Part shown: positions 49,100 through 61,845 of the stretch, in pieces | Layout of the letters: each line of letters starts with the position of its first letter | How positions within the stretch are numbered: the first letter of the stretch is position 1 | NCBI RefSeq assembly: GCF_040807025.1 | Contig: NC_090982.1 | Location: forward strand, 48,715,112-48,779,111 | From: Struthio camelus | Taxonomy: Eukaryota; Chordata; Aves; Struthioniformes; Struthionidae | Length of the DNA stretch: 64,000 nt | Direction: 5' to 3' | Made by a program: the position numbers and the translations under genes | The notes under the pieces: generated by a model | The model's database searches: none | Told to the model about the DNA's origin: nothing | Seen by the model: the letters and a program-made list of their open reading frames with translations, nothing else

Positions 49100-52000
49100 C
49101 AGTAATTGTAATGAACTCTCCCAATCTAGCATTCTTGACATTGAGGAGCCTGCAAGAGGCGCTCCTGAGAACGAGAGGGTACCGATATGTTACTCCTGCC
49201 TGCATCGATTGAACAGGCTAATTGCAGTTGGGAAGGAAGGCCATAAATGATAGAGTTCACTTAGGAAAGCAAAACAGTTTGGAAACAGGGGGATAAAATA
49301 TAAAGGGTTGTGTGTATCATCCATCTTTCTCATTTTGGTGAGTATACTTTTTATACATGCGTACGTACTAGCGTACTGTCATTACATACACCCACACGTA
49401 GCTGGTCCAAGAAGGATTTCCATAGTATTGACTAATGTTTTTAATGCTGTATAATGCTTCACAAATGGTAGTTGTCCTATAGAGAGATTGTTGTCCGTAG
49501 CAATCCTTCTTGATTAAAAGTACCTTACTCGTTGGCTCACTGCTGAGACCATTCATTCCACGGATGACTGGTTTTGCAAGTTTGGCCTTATCTGTCAGTC
49601 TGTCTGTGTGGAACGGGAGTGAAATGTATCTATACTATATTACTTAATGAGAAACTTTGTCTTAAGTATAGGGAACGCTCTCACTGTGAGGCTGTCAGTT
49701 ACCTAAGGCTTAAAATCCATGGTAATTACCATGTCTATAAAACGTCCCTCATTATGGCACATAAAATGCTTGGCTGCAAAGAACTGCTGTGTGAAGATTG
49801 TTTGCTGCGAACCAGTCAGCATAAAATAAAACTCCTGGGTAAAAAATAAATAAAGAGGCATCATACTTGGTTTCATTTGCACATTTTTTGATGAAGGATA
49901 GATCCACGTTGTCTGGCTGTGGTGCAGCAGCAATTTAATGCTTTCACTCTTCACCACAGAGGAACGTAGTGGCACTACTGCAGTCTTACGGGCTCTGCTA
50001 GTCTATCACAAATAAATGTGCTGGCCCTGGGGGAAAACAGTACACAAGGAGTTAAGCCAGGCTGTTTGCAATAGATCAATACTGGAAAAATATGCAGTAA
50101 GAACCTAGTAACCTTCCAGAGAAGTTGCTTTGAAATATTCACGCAACAATAAAGGTGAAAATCCCCTTTTTTATTTGAAGGGAACTTAGCAAGGATGCAC
50201 GTAACAGGAGGAAATACGAAAACGCTTTTCCTCAATTACCAACGGTTAGCTCAAAGCAAGTAATGAAATCATTTCAGAAAATAACTGCATGATTATTTAT
50301 TGACTTTGGCCACATTGATTTGCTAAATCATATGGATGCTATTAAGGTTTGCTGTTTTAAGCAACAACACCCGCTGCTCCCCCCCTTCACCTCTTTCTTT
50401 AAATTGACATGGTCAAATCCCAGTACGTTTTTGAAACCACAGTCTTCAAGATGGTGTATTTCAGTTCTACGTGTAATGGTTTCTTATTTCTTAATCGTGT
50501 CCCCTTGGCCCTCTCCACCCTTTGTATTTTGGAGTGTTTCTGTGTAGCATGACCCCCATCTCAGTTATGAAACTATGAACTGTATCATTGTATGTGTGCT
50601 TTTTGTTCGAAAGTCATTTAACTGGAGCATGGATTATGTTTTTCAAGTGGAAACGTTCCATATATCCCATATTACAATGTCAAATTATTAGTGGATTTTC
50701 AAAGCAAACAAAAAACGTAATTTAAAGCCATCTCTCTCAACTGCATGTTATTATAAAGATTCCCTGGTTGTTTTATAATAATATGCGCTGGAGCTATCCC
50801 ACATCTTATTACTGTGAACAACTGCTGACAGAAACGCTGATTCATGCGAGTGATATTTTAGAAAACACGAAGCATACTTAAGCTAATCCAGTGATATTTC
50901 AGATTTGTTCTATAGCTGTTCCTTAGCTTCTGAGCAAGGCCCCGTCTTGAGCTTTACCTGTGCATTTGGAAGGAGGTATCAGGGGCTTGATGTGTTCGTG
51001 AAGTAGCTCAGAACTGCATGCTAAAAACAAAATGAAAGCAGTCTGCTGGGTAGAAGTTGGACAATCTGATAGGAGTGTCTAAGTGGCAGCAGAAATGTAC
51101 CGAAAGGCCTACCGGTGGAAAATGGGCTTTATGTTGTTAATAGTACAAAATCAATTTTTCCAATATGCTGCTGCTTATAAAACCAGGTTTCTCTTCCCCT
51201 CTTAAATAGCCTGAGGTTGTTTTATAGCTACCTTTTATAACCTGAACATTGCATTCTCTGCCTGAAGACCCATTTTTAACCTTTTCTTTGAATGAGTTGG
51301 AAGTGAGGGAGGCGGTGCACCTGAGATTGGATAAGCAGTTTGCCAACTTCTCTGGACCATAGACTTTGAAACTCATCTGTGACTCTTAATGATTCTCTTT
51401 TTCCAATTAAATAATTCTCAGAATTTTTTGTTTTAACCCTCTCTGTCTTTAGACCAACAGTGGCATTACAGGCTGAATTATGCAGCAGCCCTCCCCATCA
51501 TCTTACGGGGGAGCTGTCAGTATGCTAGGAAGTCGAGCCTTCCCAGGGCTGCGTTGCATCCCACCAGCCTCATATCACTGGTAGAAGCAACATGGCACGC
51601 AGGCGTTTAAATTATTTACACTCATAATCGGCCTTTATGTTACATTGCTGAGCCAAGCCTATGTTATTCTAGTGCATAATTGATGGTGCTCAGTAGTGGA
51701 AAAGTTAGAAAAGCAGAAGTAATGTGATGCGAAAGTACAGCGAGACAGCTCCAGCTGGCACGTCTTGTCTGGGCTGCACAGCCTAAGCCAGCCCACCAAG
51801 GACAAGGTAAGGCAGTCCAGGTCTGGCCTCTCGGCAGGAGTTTTATTTGGGATTTGAGAGGGAAAGGATACAGCACGTAAGAATTCTTCGGGCAAGCCAT
51901 GTGACTAACAAGAGCTTGAAAGTTGTAACAGTTGGTCACAAGACAACTCCATCAAGCTTTCAGAGGAATTAGAAGTCAATATTCCCAGAAAGGGGTAGTT

Positions 52001-55000
52001 TACAGAGAATTTTGCATGGTTTTGGATGGGGTGATGACTGATATCAGTGCATTTTATGGGAAAAAGGACTTAATGTCGTGGTAATTCTAATACAGGGAAT
52101 CGCATAAGCAGGTATATTTTATAAAGGCTACAGACCTTCAGAAGTTTTGATCATTTCATGTTACACAAGCATCTCTGACACATAAAAAGGATGCACAGAC
52201 TGCCAGATTTTTGGAGTGACTTTTATAATATTTTGGCTACCTTGGTTGGGAATCGATACAACACAAAACACATCCCAAGTATTTCAAATTACAATTTATG
52301 GTATTTTCAGGTGCTTCTGCTAATATGTAGAAGCAATGTAATATCTTCTTTCTGACTTAAATATTGAAATCTTTCCTAAGAAATCTACTTGATTTACAAA
52401 TACCGAGTCATTATAAAGATTCCTTTCTGTCCTTCTTCCCTTCCTTGGCTTTGCTTTTTATTTTTAGTCAGCAGCAGTTCTATTTTTCCATCTGTCAAGC
52501 ATACTACACGTATGTTTTTTACAGTAACGTTCCTCACACCGTGATATGACAGAGTGGGACATACTGCTTTTCCAATGTGAAAAGAAATAACCTTTTCATT
52601 AAAAGCAATAGAATTATTGTTTTGCACTTTGGTGTGTATGTAATAAAGCCTGTAAGCGTTTAGTATTAAATTATTTTGGAACAGCAGCAATTCCTTTATT
52701 GCTATTTTTTCTAGATTAATCACCAAAAACTGGCATTGCTTGACTGTTATCATCAGGATAAAAAGTGGAAATGTTTCTGTACTTTTTTTTTTCTTCCTAT
52801 TTTCTTTTTAAAAAAAACCAGGAGGATGATCGGAGTAATAGACTAAAGGTTAGTCAGGAAGTTATTGTCATTTCTGTTATTGGTCTCTAGAGACTTTGAA
52901 ATTCTGCAGTAGCAGTATTTGTTGTTAAGGAAAACTACTGTTTAGCCACGTGAGGTAGTTGCAAGCAGACTTCTTGTGTAACTGGCAATGAATAGTGCTA
53001 ATGAGTGGGACTTTCTCCACTATTGTGAAAACAAGGGCTGCAGCTTGCCTAAACCCGCTACTGGTGTAACTGTAATGACGATCTGGGACCGGGGATAGGT
53101 GACTGAAGTAGTGAAACAGCTGTATGTTTCATTTTTATTTGAATAGAAATGGATTCACTTCTAAGAGTTGAAGCCCTTGACACAAACACAGTGTTTTAAT
53201 CCACGCTTTTTGCGTGCGTGTTGTAAATGACCACGCACTGTTTAACTAAACCTCTGCTTATATTACCTTCATACACAGAGGTAGTGCTAATGCAGGCATT
53301 TGCATGCTAAATGCTCCCTTTGTGACAATTCTTCAGGTGATGAAGTGGCTAATAACTTTTATTATTATTTCTAAGCCGAGAAAATGAATGTTTCATCGTC
53401 ATTCATTGGTAAGAATAGCGCAGAGATCCCAAATCAATTCATCCCAATGCTTTAATAACCTTGTCTCATTAATACTTCCTATATTAATTCTACCAAACAA
53501 ACAAACAGCAAGAGGAAAAAAAAGAAATACAGGAAATCATACAAAGATGATTATGAGAACAGAAGTGACAAAAAAGGTACAAAATGATATTTCATATAGA
53601 AAAGGCAGCCTTGTAATGTTTAATGAAGCAAGACGAATCCTTACAGCTTCTTTGATGATGGTGCTATAAAATATCCTAATAAGCTATAAAGAAAGGAACC
53701 TATGTCCTGTTGAAAATAATGACTGTTGCAAAGTCCCGTGCCACAACAGTAAGGAGGCAAAAACAGAGAGAAAAGTAATTAGACACCGAAGGAAGAAAAT
53801 CTCAAGCAACCTTTTTGCCCAGTGCTGCTTTTAAGGAAGAGCGATAATGAAATGTTATTAAGCAGCACATTTTCTCAGCTAAAACACATTTTGGAGGACT
53901 TGCTTATGTTAAATTTGCACACTGAAAATTACTTTTATTGGTGTGTTTTGTAATTCTGTGTTCTAGAATAAGGAAATCGGTGTTTAAGAAAGGTAAATAC
54001 AGTTTGTGTCAGTATAGCTATCTATATAGATACATGAGCACGTTTGCGTGTGTATAATTATTATACAAACTTAATATTCTTGTATACCCTTTCTGTACCA
54101 CAAATGCATGAATATCAATGCCTACATCAGCACTCCATCCACGTTTGGGATTGAAAGAGAAAGAGAAAGAAAAGACTCTGATGTGACACAAGATCAGTTC
54201 TCCCTTGGCTTGTACCTTTTAATTCATTATTGAAAACATCTATGTTAAAGAAAAAGGATTGCAGTCCTCCAGGTGAGTGAAGTATTTAGCATTGTTAGTA
54301 ACTCATATATCAGCTGCACAAGTGTAATGGCAGTGGAAGGTAAGGCGTTTTATGTCAGGCCGAGTTTTAAAGTTTGTATCAGGGAAGTTCTAGTGTTCCG
54401 GTGTTATAAAAAACCCAGATGGGTAGTCTGTTTTGGTAACTCAAAGTCCAGTTGCAGGTCATCTTATACACCTTAGTGAGTCAGCAGATAATGAGTAACT
54501 GTAATTTTAAAAGTTAAGTATTCAATCAGAAGTTCTGGATATGGGCTATATCAATCCACAAAACATCTTAAAATATGGGCTACTAAGATGTGTGGTTTCT
54601 TTAATGTGTAGTTTAGTTCGGGGGACTTCAGCACTCCAAAATGTTGTTCTTGTCACTGATTCATTGTTTATCTCTAAGTTACTCGGTTCTGTCTGTCTTG
54701 GTAAACTTGCCTGTAGAGGATGAGCTAACTTTATGAAATAGTTGTAATTTTGTTGAAAATGCTATAGAAATGCAAAACAATTCTGTGAACTAAAACTACT
54801 GAGTAAAATACTGTGTAATAAAGGCCAGTAAGTTTGGACTATATCCATCAGTCTTTGCTTGTAGAAATAATGCATAGTTTAGCAGTAATTCTGGAAGTTA
54901 GGCTACTTTGACTTTTCAGATTCACAGGTGATGGTCATCTTTATCCTTTAATGTTTATAGACTGCTTTAAGATAACCCATATGACAATTGCTACAGAGAC

Positions 55001-55680
55001 AGGCATGCTATTACTGGCTTATATTTTTCAAAGAAAAACAGCAATCGTGATACAACACGTGCTTAGAAAGTAAAATTGGAATCTTTTCATACCATGGTGT
55101 ATTTAGCATGGGGTTTTGTAGGTGTTGCGGTAGAGGTTAATGTAAATAAATAGATTAAATAAATCAGTTACATGGAATCAGTAACACTGTTTGGTTTTGA
55201 AATAGATTGATAATGGAAATTGAAGTTTGAGTTGTCTTGTGTTTCAGTAACGCTTTTTGCATTTGTAAAATCTTCAGTCGTTACAAATATGTAAGGATAT
55301 CAAATTAAAGAGCTTCCTTTCTACTTCCCAAGAAATAGAAATGGGACTCTCTTTTTCTCAAGTTTTTCTAGCCATATTCCTTATTGCATTATAAGGAGGT
55401 GGCTCTGATCCTTTAATTCTTTGTAATAACTATTAATTAGCACTAAATTAAAGTGAATCTATCTTGTAGAGTTACATTTCTTATTGATCCAATAATAAGC
55501 AGTTAATCATATTTATTACTTAGTAAACAGTATCCAGTATTCATGAGTGGACTTAATATTAGGGCATGTTGTGAAAACTGCAGTTTTTGGCTTGGTTAAA
55601 GAGATGTGCTTTGGGGTGGCTGGTAAGAATCCAGCCTGGAGTGTTAGGCGGCTGATGAGCTTTCTGTCATATCGATAACA
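49100..55680. other. Intron 1 segment; balanced-composition blocks, no gene
   Basis: Blocks at about 49120-49280, 51440-51660 and 53800-53960 have more balanced base use and no repeat signature, and are candidates for conserved noncoding elements. The rest is ordinary AT-rich intron with short frames. Confidence 0.55.
54158..54176. repeat. Purine (GAAA)n tract
   Basis: AAAGAGAAAGAGAAAGAAAAG is a short purine-only simple repeat. Confidence 0.7.
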
Positions 55681-56142
55681 GTAGAGTCACAGCCTCACAG
55701 GATCCTTCAGGCTGGAAGGACCTCAGGAGGTCTCTAATGCAAGCCCCTGCTTCCAGCAGGTCAGCACTGAGGTCGGACCAGGTTGCTTGGGGCTTTGTCC
55801 AGCCTGGTCTTGAAAGCGTCCAAGGATGGAAAGAGATGGCACAACCTCCCTGTGCAACTGTGCCACCACCGGACCGTCCACGTGGGGAAAAAGCTTCTCC
55901 TTTATAGCTGGTTGGAACTTCCCTTGTTTCAGTTCATGATGTTGTCTCGTTTCCACTCGTGCATCTCAGTAAAGAGTTTCTCCTTAACCTCCCCTAGCCA
56001 CTGGGGGCAGCTATCAGGGGCCCCTGAAGCTCTCCGTGCTCCAGGCTGGACAAGCCCTCCTCCTTCCGCGTCGCATCGCAGGGCCTGTGCTCCGGCCCCT
56101 GACCATCTTTGTGGCTTTCTGCTTGACTCCCTCCGGTCTCCC
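55681..56142 (-). mobile_element. CR1-family LINE, 5'-truncated copy
   Basis: The sequence follows the familiar avian CR1 3' region read in reverse complement. It begins with GTCACAGCCTCACAGGATCC, then AGGCTGGAAGGACCT, the 'CCAGCAGGTC' and 'GGGCTTTGTCCAGCC' segments, 'CAACCTCCCTGTGCAACTGT', 'CTTCCCTTGTTTCAGTT', 'CTCCAGGCTGGACAAGCCC', and 'GGGCCTGTGCTCCGGCCCCT'. The element is therefore on the minus strand with its 3' end at the left. It is about 460 bp, heavily 5'-truncated, diverged and without coding capacity. The + strand open frame across it (55783-56172) is incidental. CR1 is the dominant LINE of birds and supports the avian assignment. Confidence 0.9.
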
Positions 56143-58050
56143 TGGAGTGATAATACACAAGACTTTATGTAACAAACAAAACAATACATAATATGCAAGA
56201 CCTTGTGGTGCTGTGCCTAACTGGGTCTGTGACAGGAAGTCCAAACCATCTATCATAATGAATGAGTAGACTCTGAGGGGGTGCTTTTAAGATGGTGTCT
56301 CCACCTCCCGACTGCCATTTCAACTGCTCCGGTTCACTCGAGCATCAAATCTTTCCAAGAGCGCAGGGCTTGCCCTCTGCACGCTATCAGCGCAGAGAGA
56401 ACGCACGGCTGGCACAGGAGAAAAAAATTAACCCGGCATTGCCTGGCCTGCAATTAGCCAGTTCACCGTTCCAGAGATGGACGCTTCCAAATAATGTTCT
56501 TTTCCCTTTCTGTCAATTTAAATATAAATATGTGTTTTAATCCTTAAGGTTATTTCACATTTGTCACATTCTACGTGCGATGCTGTTTGGTGTAGTCCCC
56601 TCTCAGGTGTAAATCTCCAAACATCTAGAAACCAAAAGTGTTTCTTGTTTTGGGTTTTTGTTTGGTGCTTTTTAAGTCAGACAAAAACTGAGACAGATAC
56701 TTGTAGAGGCAAGCTGAATTACAAAAGTTGCCAGTTGCCTTCTTGGCTACTTTTAAAATTATGCTACTTACCTCACAACTTACATATAAGGTGTGCATTT
56801 AAATAGGTACCTTCTGCCCCAAGGACTTCTCCTCTCTTCTTTTCTTGGTCCTTGTATTTTTTTCTTTTGTGTCCAACAATACAGTTCTGTGCTTGCTTTT
56901 GTAAAGAGAGGTGAGAGAGAGGCGTCTTAAGTGGAAGGATATCTTTATTAAACTGCAAAGACTGTTTCTTAGGAATTGTGTATCTGCGTGGGCAGGATAG
57001 CTCCATCGTATTTACCTGAATTCTTACTGGCCTTATTTCCTGACTTGTGCTACAGGAGAGGAACATAAATAGCTGGGGAGAAAAACATGCAGGGAATACA
57101 GTCCTGCAGAGAAAAGGAGGTGGTGCAATCCTGTATTTAGCTTATCTTTTTCCACTAGAGAAGGAAGAATTAGTGCATCCTTCAGGGACATAAAGGATTT
57201 TTCTGCCAGAGTAATTTATAGCATTGACTAAGTATTTTTTTGTGGCTGCCAAGTGCTCTTTTTTATGTTTTTGGAAGTAAGAAGGCAGGATTACAAACTA
57301 TAAATTACTATAGTGGTAGCTGCTCGCAAGCTTGCCCACCCATTCATGCTGTATAGTACTTTATGGAAAGTTATGTTTAATGCCACTTAATGAGTACTTA
57401 GGACTGAGTCCTCTCAAATGCTTTGATGGGCTGTTAAATTCACAAATGTCCTGCAACTATAAATTACCATTGAAGATTAGTAGAAAGAGTGCATTGCTGT
57501 ATATTTCAAATGATTTACTTCACGTCATACTCATCTTTTTTTTTCCCCAAAGTGGAGGCCCTCAAATACTGGGACAGGATTTGCCAACCATCTGTGGTGC
57601 TTCTTACTTCTGCGTTAAGGTTGAACTGCTCTTTAGTGTTTTGATTCTGCTCTTTGCAGTGAGGAATGGGAAAAGGGATATGAGTATGTGTGCGTATATT
57701 TATTAACCCAAGGACAACAAATGAGAATATTGTCATTGCTGCAACTAATAATAGGATTCCATCATAAGGTTAGGTAGGAATACCTTGTATCCATGAAATG
57801 CGATCACAGAATATTTCTTATTCACAAAAATTGCTGAATGTTGCTTCTAAAAATGAAACATATTAACCAAACTTAGTTAAGGGCTTAGTCCTGAATAACC
57901 TTTGTGTAATCAAACAGCTGTATTCTTTGACTTTGCTGATATTTCTTAAGTGAAAAAGGACTGTTTTCACTAGGTTAGGGATTTTGGAGTTAGGCCCCAA
58001 AATTATTTGCTCTGTATATTTAACTTAAGAGGAAATGTGGTTTGTGCTCT

Positions 58051-58068
58051 TTTTTTTTTTTTTTTTTG
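58051..58068. repeat. Poly-T run
   Basis: A T homopolymer of about 17-18 bases in the intron; no retroposed body recognised next to it. Confidence 0.8.
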
Positions 58069-59730
58069 TGGCTGTGAAGGAGACAGCTTGGACAGCAGAT
58101 GAAATAATTCCATTTCTTTTCTCCTGATTAATGTCCAAATTTATATAAAATGGTTGTCGGGCTTTAGAATGAATTATTCTCATTATATTCTTGGGTTTTG
58201 GTTGGGTTTTAGATAAAGAAATCTGGCTGCTCTGATTACTTTTTATCTTGAGCATGTCATGTTGTCCTCCCTTCTTCCCCTAAAAATAATCTTTCATTGC
58301 ACTTGTTTTAATAAATGTAAAAGCTGTGGGTAATAGTTTATTACTAAAAATGGTATTGATTGATAACTGTGTATGACCAGCTCACTTAAGGAGTAATAAA
58401 TGTGCATACTTAACTGTATCTTAAATAAGACCATTTTTCAAAAATAATTTCACTGATTCTTTGTCTATAAATATATATTTGAAAACAAGTGATAGCTCTA
58501 TGGTTCTGAATGACTGAGATGCTTCTTTCTGAGGGGCAAGATGGTCGCAGTTAAATGCTTTTGGGGTGTAAGTGTGCACACTCACAGCGTGCCTGTGAAT
58601 ACTCTTTTAAAATATTGCTAACTGTCCCTTTTGTAGGTCAGAGGAATTTATTAAAAAAAAAAGTGAGAGCTCTTAGCATAATTTTCCTTTTTTCAGATGG
58701 GATGTATATTAAAATTGCGGTGCTAGTGTCTGGTTATGACTTACATTTACTTCGTGATCCTATTTATACTCCTGGAAAGACAATAAAAGTTACAGACAGA
58801 ATGTAAATTTCTGCACCGAGATCATATGGGAGATTAATGTTTTGCTGATCATAGATTATGTGACAAAAATATTAGTGGAGTCTTAAAACAGGAACTGGGT
58901 GATTAAAATGCAGTAGCTACCTTCTCACATATTCATAATTGCTGAGAAATTAAAATGTTTTCTGACTGTTTCTGACTGTTAACTGTCCCAAGGAACATAT
59001 TTTTAAAGCCATTTTACGTTGTAAAACAAACAAGAACATAGATTCCCTTATTACTCTATTCTCAAGAAAATAATATTTATTGTCTTCAGGAGACTCTTAA
59101 CGAAATATATGAAAGTTTGGAAACTTAGTAACCTATTACGAATATCCTAATTTGAAAGATACCACATATACGCTTCACTCTGCTTCATTTGAACTAGACT
59201 TTTTCCATGCTATTTCTGATTTAAAGACCTGTTCTGGAAAGATGGTATGTAATTTTTCAGAGCAGTTGTGTGATACTTTATATGAGAAGCACTGCAAAAT
59301 GCTGCAGTCCTCCCTTTAAAATAAAGCATTGGTGTTTGCTCCATGGAGGGAGCTCTTTCTTATATCTGATGTTCATCTTCCTCTAATAATTTTAACACTG
59401 AGATGCATATCCTAGATAAATCTTTGAGTAAATTCTGAGATACACTACTTTTCTTTCAACTTGTCAGGCAGTTGGTCTGAGGAAAATAGGTTGTGCTACT
59501 GGTTATGCAGACTAGCAGTTGGGCAGCAGGATTATACAGCATGTCCTATGATACCCAATTTTGTTTGGAAACTGAAAGGGACACTTATAATGTACCATAT
59601 GAAACCTCAGAAAGGGCAGCAATGAAAAGTATTTGCAGGTCCATATATTAGGATTGCTAACCAGTTAATAGGACTGTGACACTGTGAGCTACTCCAGATG
59701 CTCCAAAAAATAGCTTGCTGAGTAAACTAA

Positions 59731-59830
59731 TACAAGTCACTTGAACTTCAATCTGCCAGGAGTCTCATCTGTAAAAAACTGACATTAAAAGGAGGGCTTT
59801 ATACAATTCTTTGAGAGCTGCTGACAAATA
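59731..59830 (+). mobile_element. Possible ancient L2/L3 or MIR-type relic
   Basis: TACAAGTCACTTGAACTTCA..AGTCTCATCTGTAAAAAACTGACATT resembles 'caagtcacttaacctct..cctcatctgtaaaatggggat', and CAATTCTTTGAGAGCTGCTG resembles the 'gcgctttgagatc' part. It is strongly decayed and identified by pattern only. Confidence 0.45.
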
Positions 59831-60099
59831 CTGATTTTTAAATTCTGTATTTGTTTTCTGATATCCGTAAAGGAGGGGGAAACATAAGGGTAATCTGAAT
59901 ACAATAGACTTTTACTAAAGCTAAATAGTTCTTTGGAGGCTGTTAATACAAACAGGGTGAACTAATATCAACTATCCTGGAATTTGCAGAATAGAGAGTG
60001 GAATTTGGCCCTTGGTTTAGTTAAGTAAAACAACACTACGCTTTTTGACGTTTGGCCCTGGAGGAAGAGAACCTAAGGAAATAGGTAACTTTATTTTCT

Positions 60100-60250
60100 C
60101 CTTCTTAAGGATGTGAACCATTTCATTTTCTGAAGTTCTACTCTGTCATTTTGACAATTATGCTTTGCAGCTATCAGTCATTTCTGAAAGAGGGTAATTG
60201 GCCATTAATTAAGATATCATGAATGTCATTAGCATTCAGTTTTATTTTTT
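60100..60250. promoter_or_regulatory. Candidate intronic enhancer with paired TAAT sites
   Basis: TAATTGGCCATTAATTAAG (60195-60213) places TAAT homeodomain cores on both sides of the TGGCCA palindrome, followed closely by GTCATTAGCATTCAG. The surrounding sequence shows no repeat signature. Function is inferred from motif density only. Confidence 0.3.
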
Positions 60251-61785
60251 GTATCATCAGCTGTAGGTTTTACTTGAAAACAAATATTCTTTTGCCATGT
60301 GGATAGTTTTGTTTTTTAAAAAAACACCTTAAAGTCTCCCCACATTTTTTGTTTCTGATCTTGGCTAATTTAGCAAGAGGAAGCTGCTGCTGTTAGTAGG
60401 AAGGATCCACCCAAGGAGATGCCACGCTTGTATTGATTGCACCTGATGGAAAGTGAGAATTGATGGATGTTGTTAGTCACAAGTGCAGCCTTTAAAGTTC
60501 AAGAATCGTATATATTGAGGGTTCTTGGTACCCTTGGAAGTATGAGAGGAGAGATAGGGAGCAGTCTGTTACCCTTGCACACAGTTTGGCAAGGATCTAA
60601 TCTTTCTGAAGTCATTGCTTGTGAGTTATTATTTCTAATCACATGCTTGATTGACTCCAGCTAAATGACCCTATCTGAAAAAGGCAGGGAGTTAAATCTA
60701 AAACTGTAAGTATGTGTTTTAATGGAAAATAGAGATCATCATGGAATGTGTTCTCTATCTGCACTTGATACCCAGCAGAATATATAGCTTAAAAAAAGGT
60801 AAGCACTATTCTATCCTTGGGCAGAAGCAGCGTGTAAAAAAGACTGTGACTGAGCTCTGAGGATGAAAATGGAAGCCCTGGGGCATACGTGAAAATGATA
60901 AAACTGAGCCCCTTGATGGTGATATGCTAAGTATGGTTAATATTGCCGCTGTAGTATGAGAGGAGGATCAGGTGACCCTTTGAACTCCTTCCTGAGATCG
61001 CCAAGTCGTTTTGAAGTTTCAGGAAAAATGCCTACAAATGAGTTAACGAAAGAATTGCTGTTAAGAATAAAATGAGGCTATTTGCAGATGTTGTCTGTGT
61101 TTGGAAGACGCCCTGTTCTGTCTTGCCAAATCATTTCTTGGACAAAAAGATCTTAGATGAGGAGTCTGATTTGTCCACAATGAAAGAAATTCCTGAGGAG
61201 GAGCTTTTCAATTGGTCCTAAATTTTATTTTCTGTTAGGAGTTAGAGAGCATGATGCTAGAATGCAAAAAGCACGAAGCACTGTATTTTCAGGGGAAAAA
61301 CATGCAACAGAGAATTTTTGTTTTAAAGTAAGGAAAAAAAATAATACTTCTGGCAGGTTCTCTTTTTACAGGTATTTCACAGCTTTATTTTTTCTTACCA
61401 TTCAGACATTTGATTTTGTAGTTTTTGTTTTGTCTCATGATACAGATGGAGCCTGAAGTTTTTGAGATACTGCTGCAGCTCCTTCTAGATTGTCCAAGTT
61501 TTTTTTTTTCCCGTTATTTTACAATTTGATGGTGAACAAAATGTTCCCCCTCCCCCCCCCCGTAAACTTGCGCGTTGTGGCAGTATCCAAGATGACAGAG
61601 GGAAATTGGCTTTTATAGAATGTTTGAAATTATTAAACATTATTAAGAATAGAATTGGTGAAGTGAATCATTTACAGGATGTAATACTGAAATATTTTGG
61701 TTTTTTTGATTTTCAAGGGAGAAAACTGGCAGCTAGTGTGAATAATAAATAAAAATGACAGAATAACACATCTTTTAAAGTCCAA

Positions 61786-61845
61786 CTCGTGATTTCTGTG
61801 AAGTCAGTGGAAAAAAGTGACATTATCTTAAGTAAAATCAGGATG
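61786..61845 (+). repeat. Relic of the same sauropsid repeat, copy 5
   Basis: ACTCGTGATTTCTGTGAAGT then CAGTGG and, downstream, AGTAAAATCAGGATGATC resemble the 'tgatttcactgaagtcagtgg...gtgtaaatcaggat' pattern. Confidence 0.45.

Larger units (their letters stand above)
40223..49100. other. Intron 1 segment; microsatellite and no gene
   Basis: The long compound microsatellite lies at 41154-41286. At 44400-44560 a locally GC-richer patch includes GATGGCCGCGGCTCTGCGCG and may be a small regulatory CpG cluster. A 139-codon minus-strand frame at 46029-46448 contains no internal methionine and starts at TTG, so it is not called a gene. Confidence 0.6.

Noticed and set aside
55783..56172. 129-codon + strand frame
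   Set aside because: It lies almost wholly within the minus-strand CR1 repeat and translates noncoding CR1 3' sequence in antisense.
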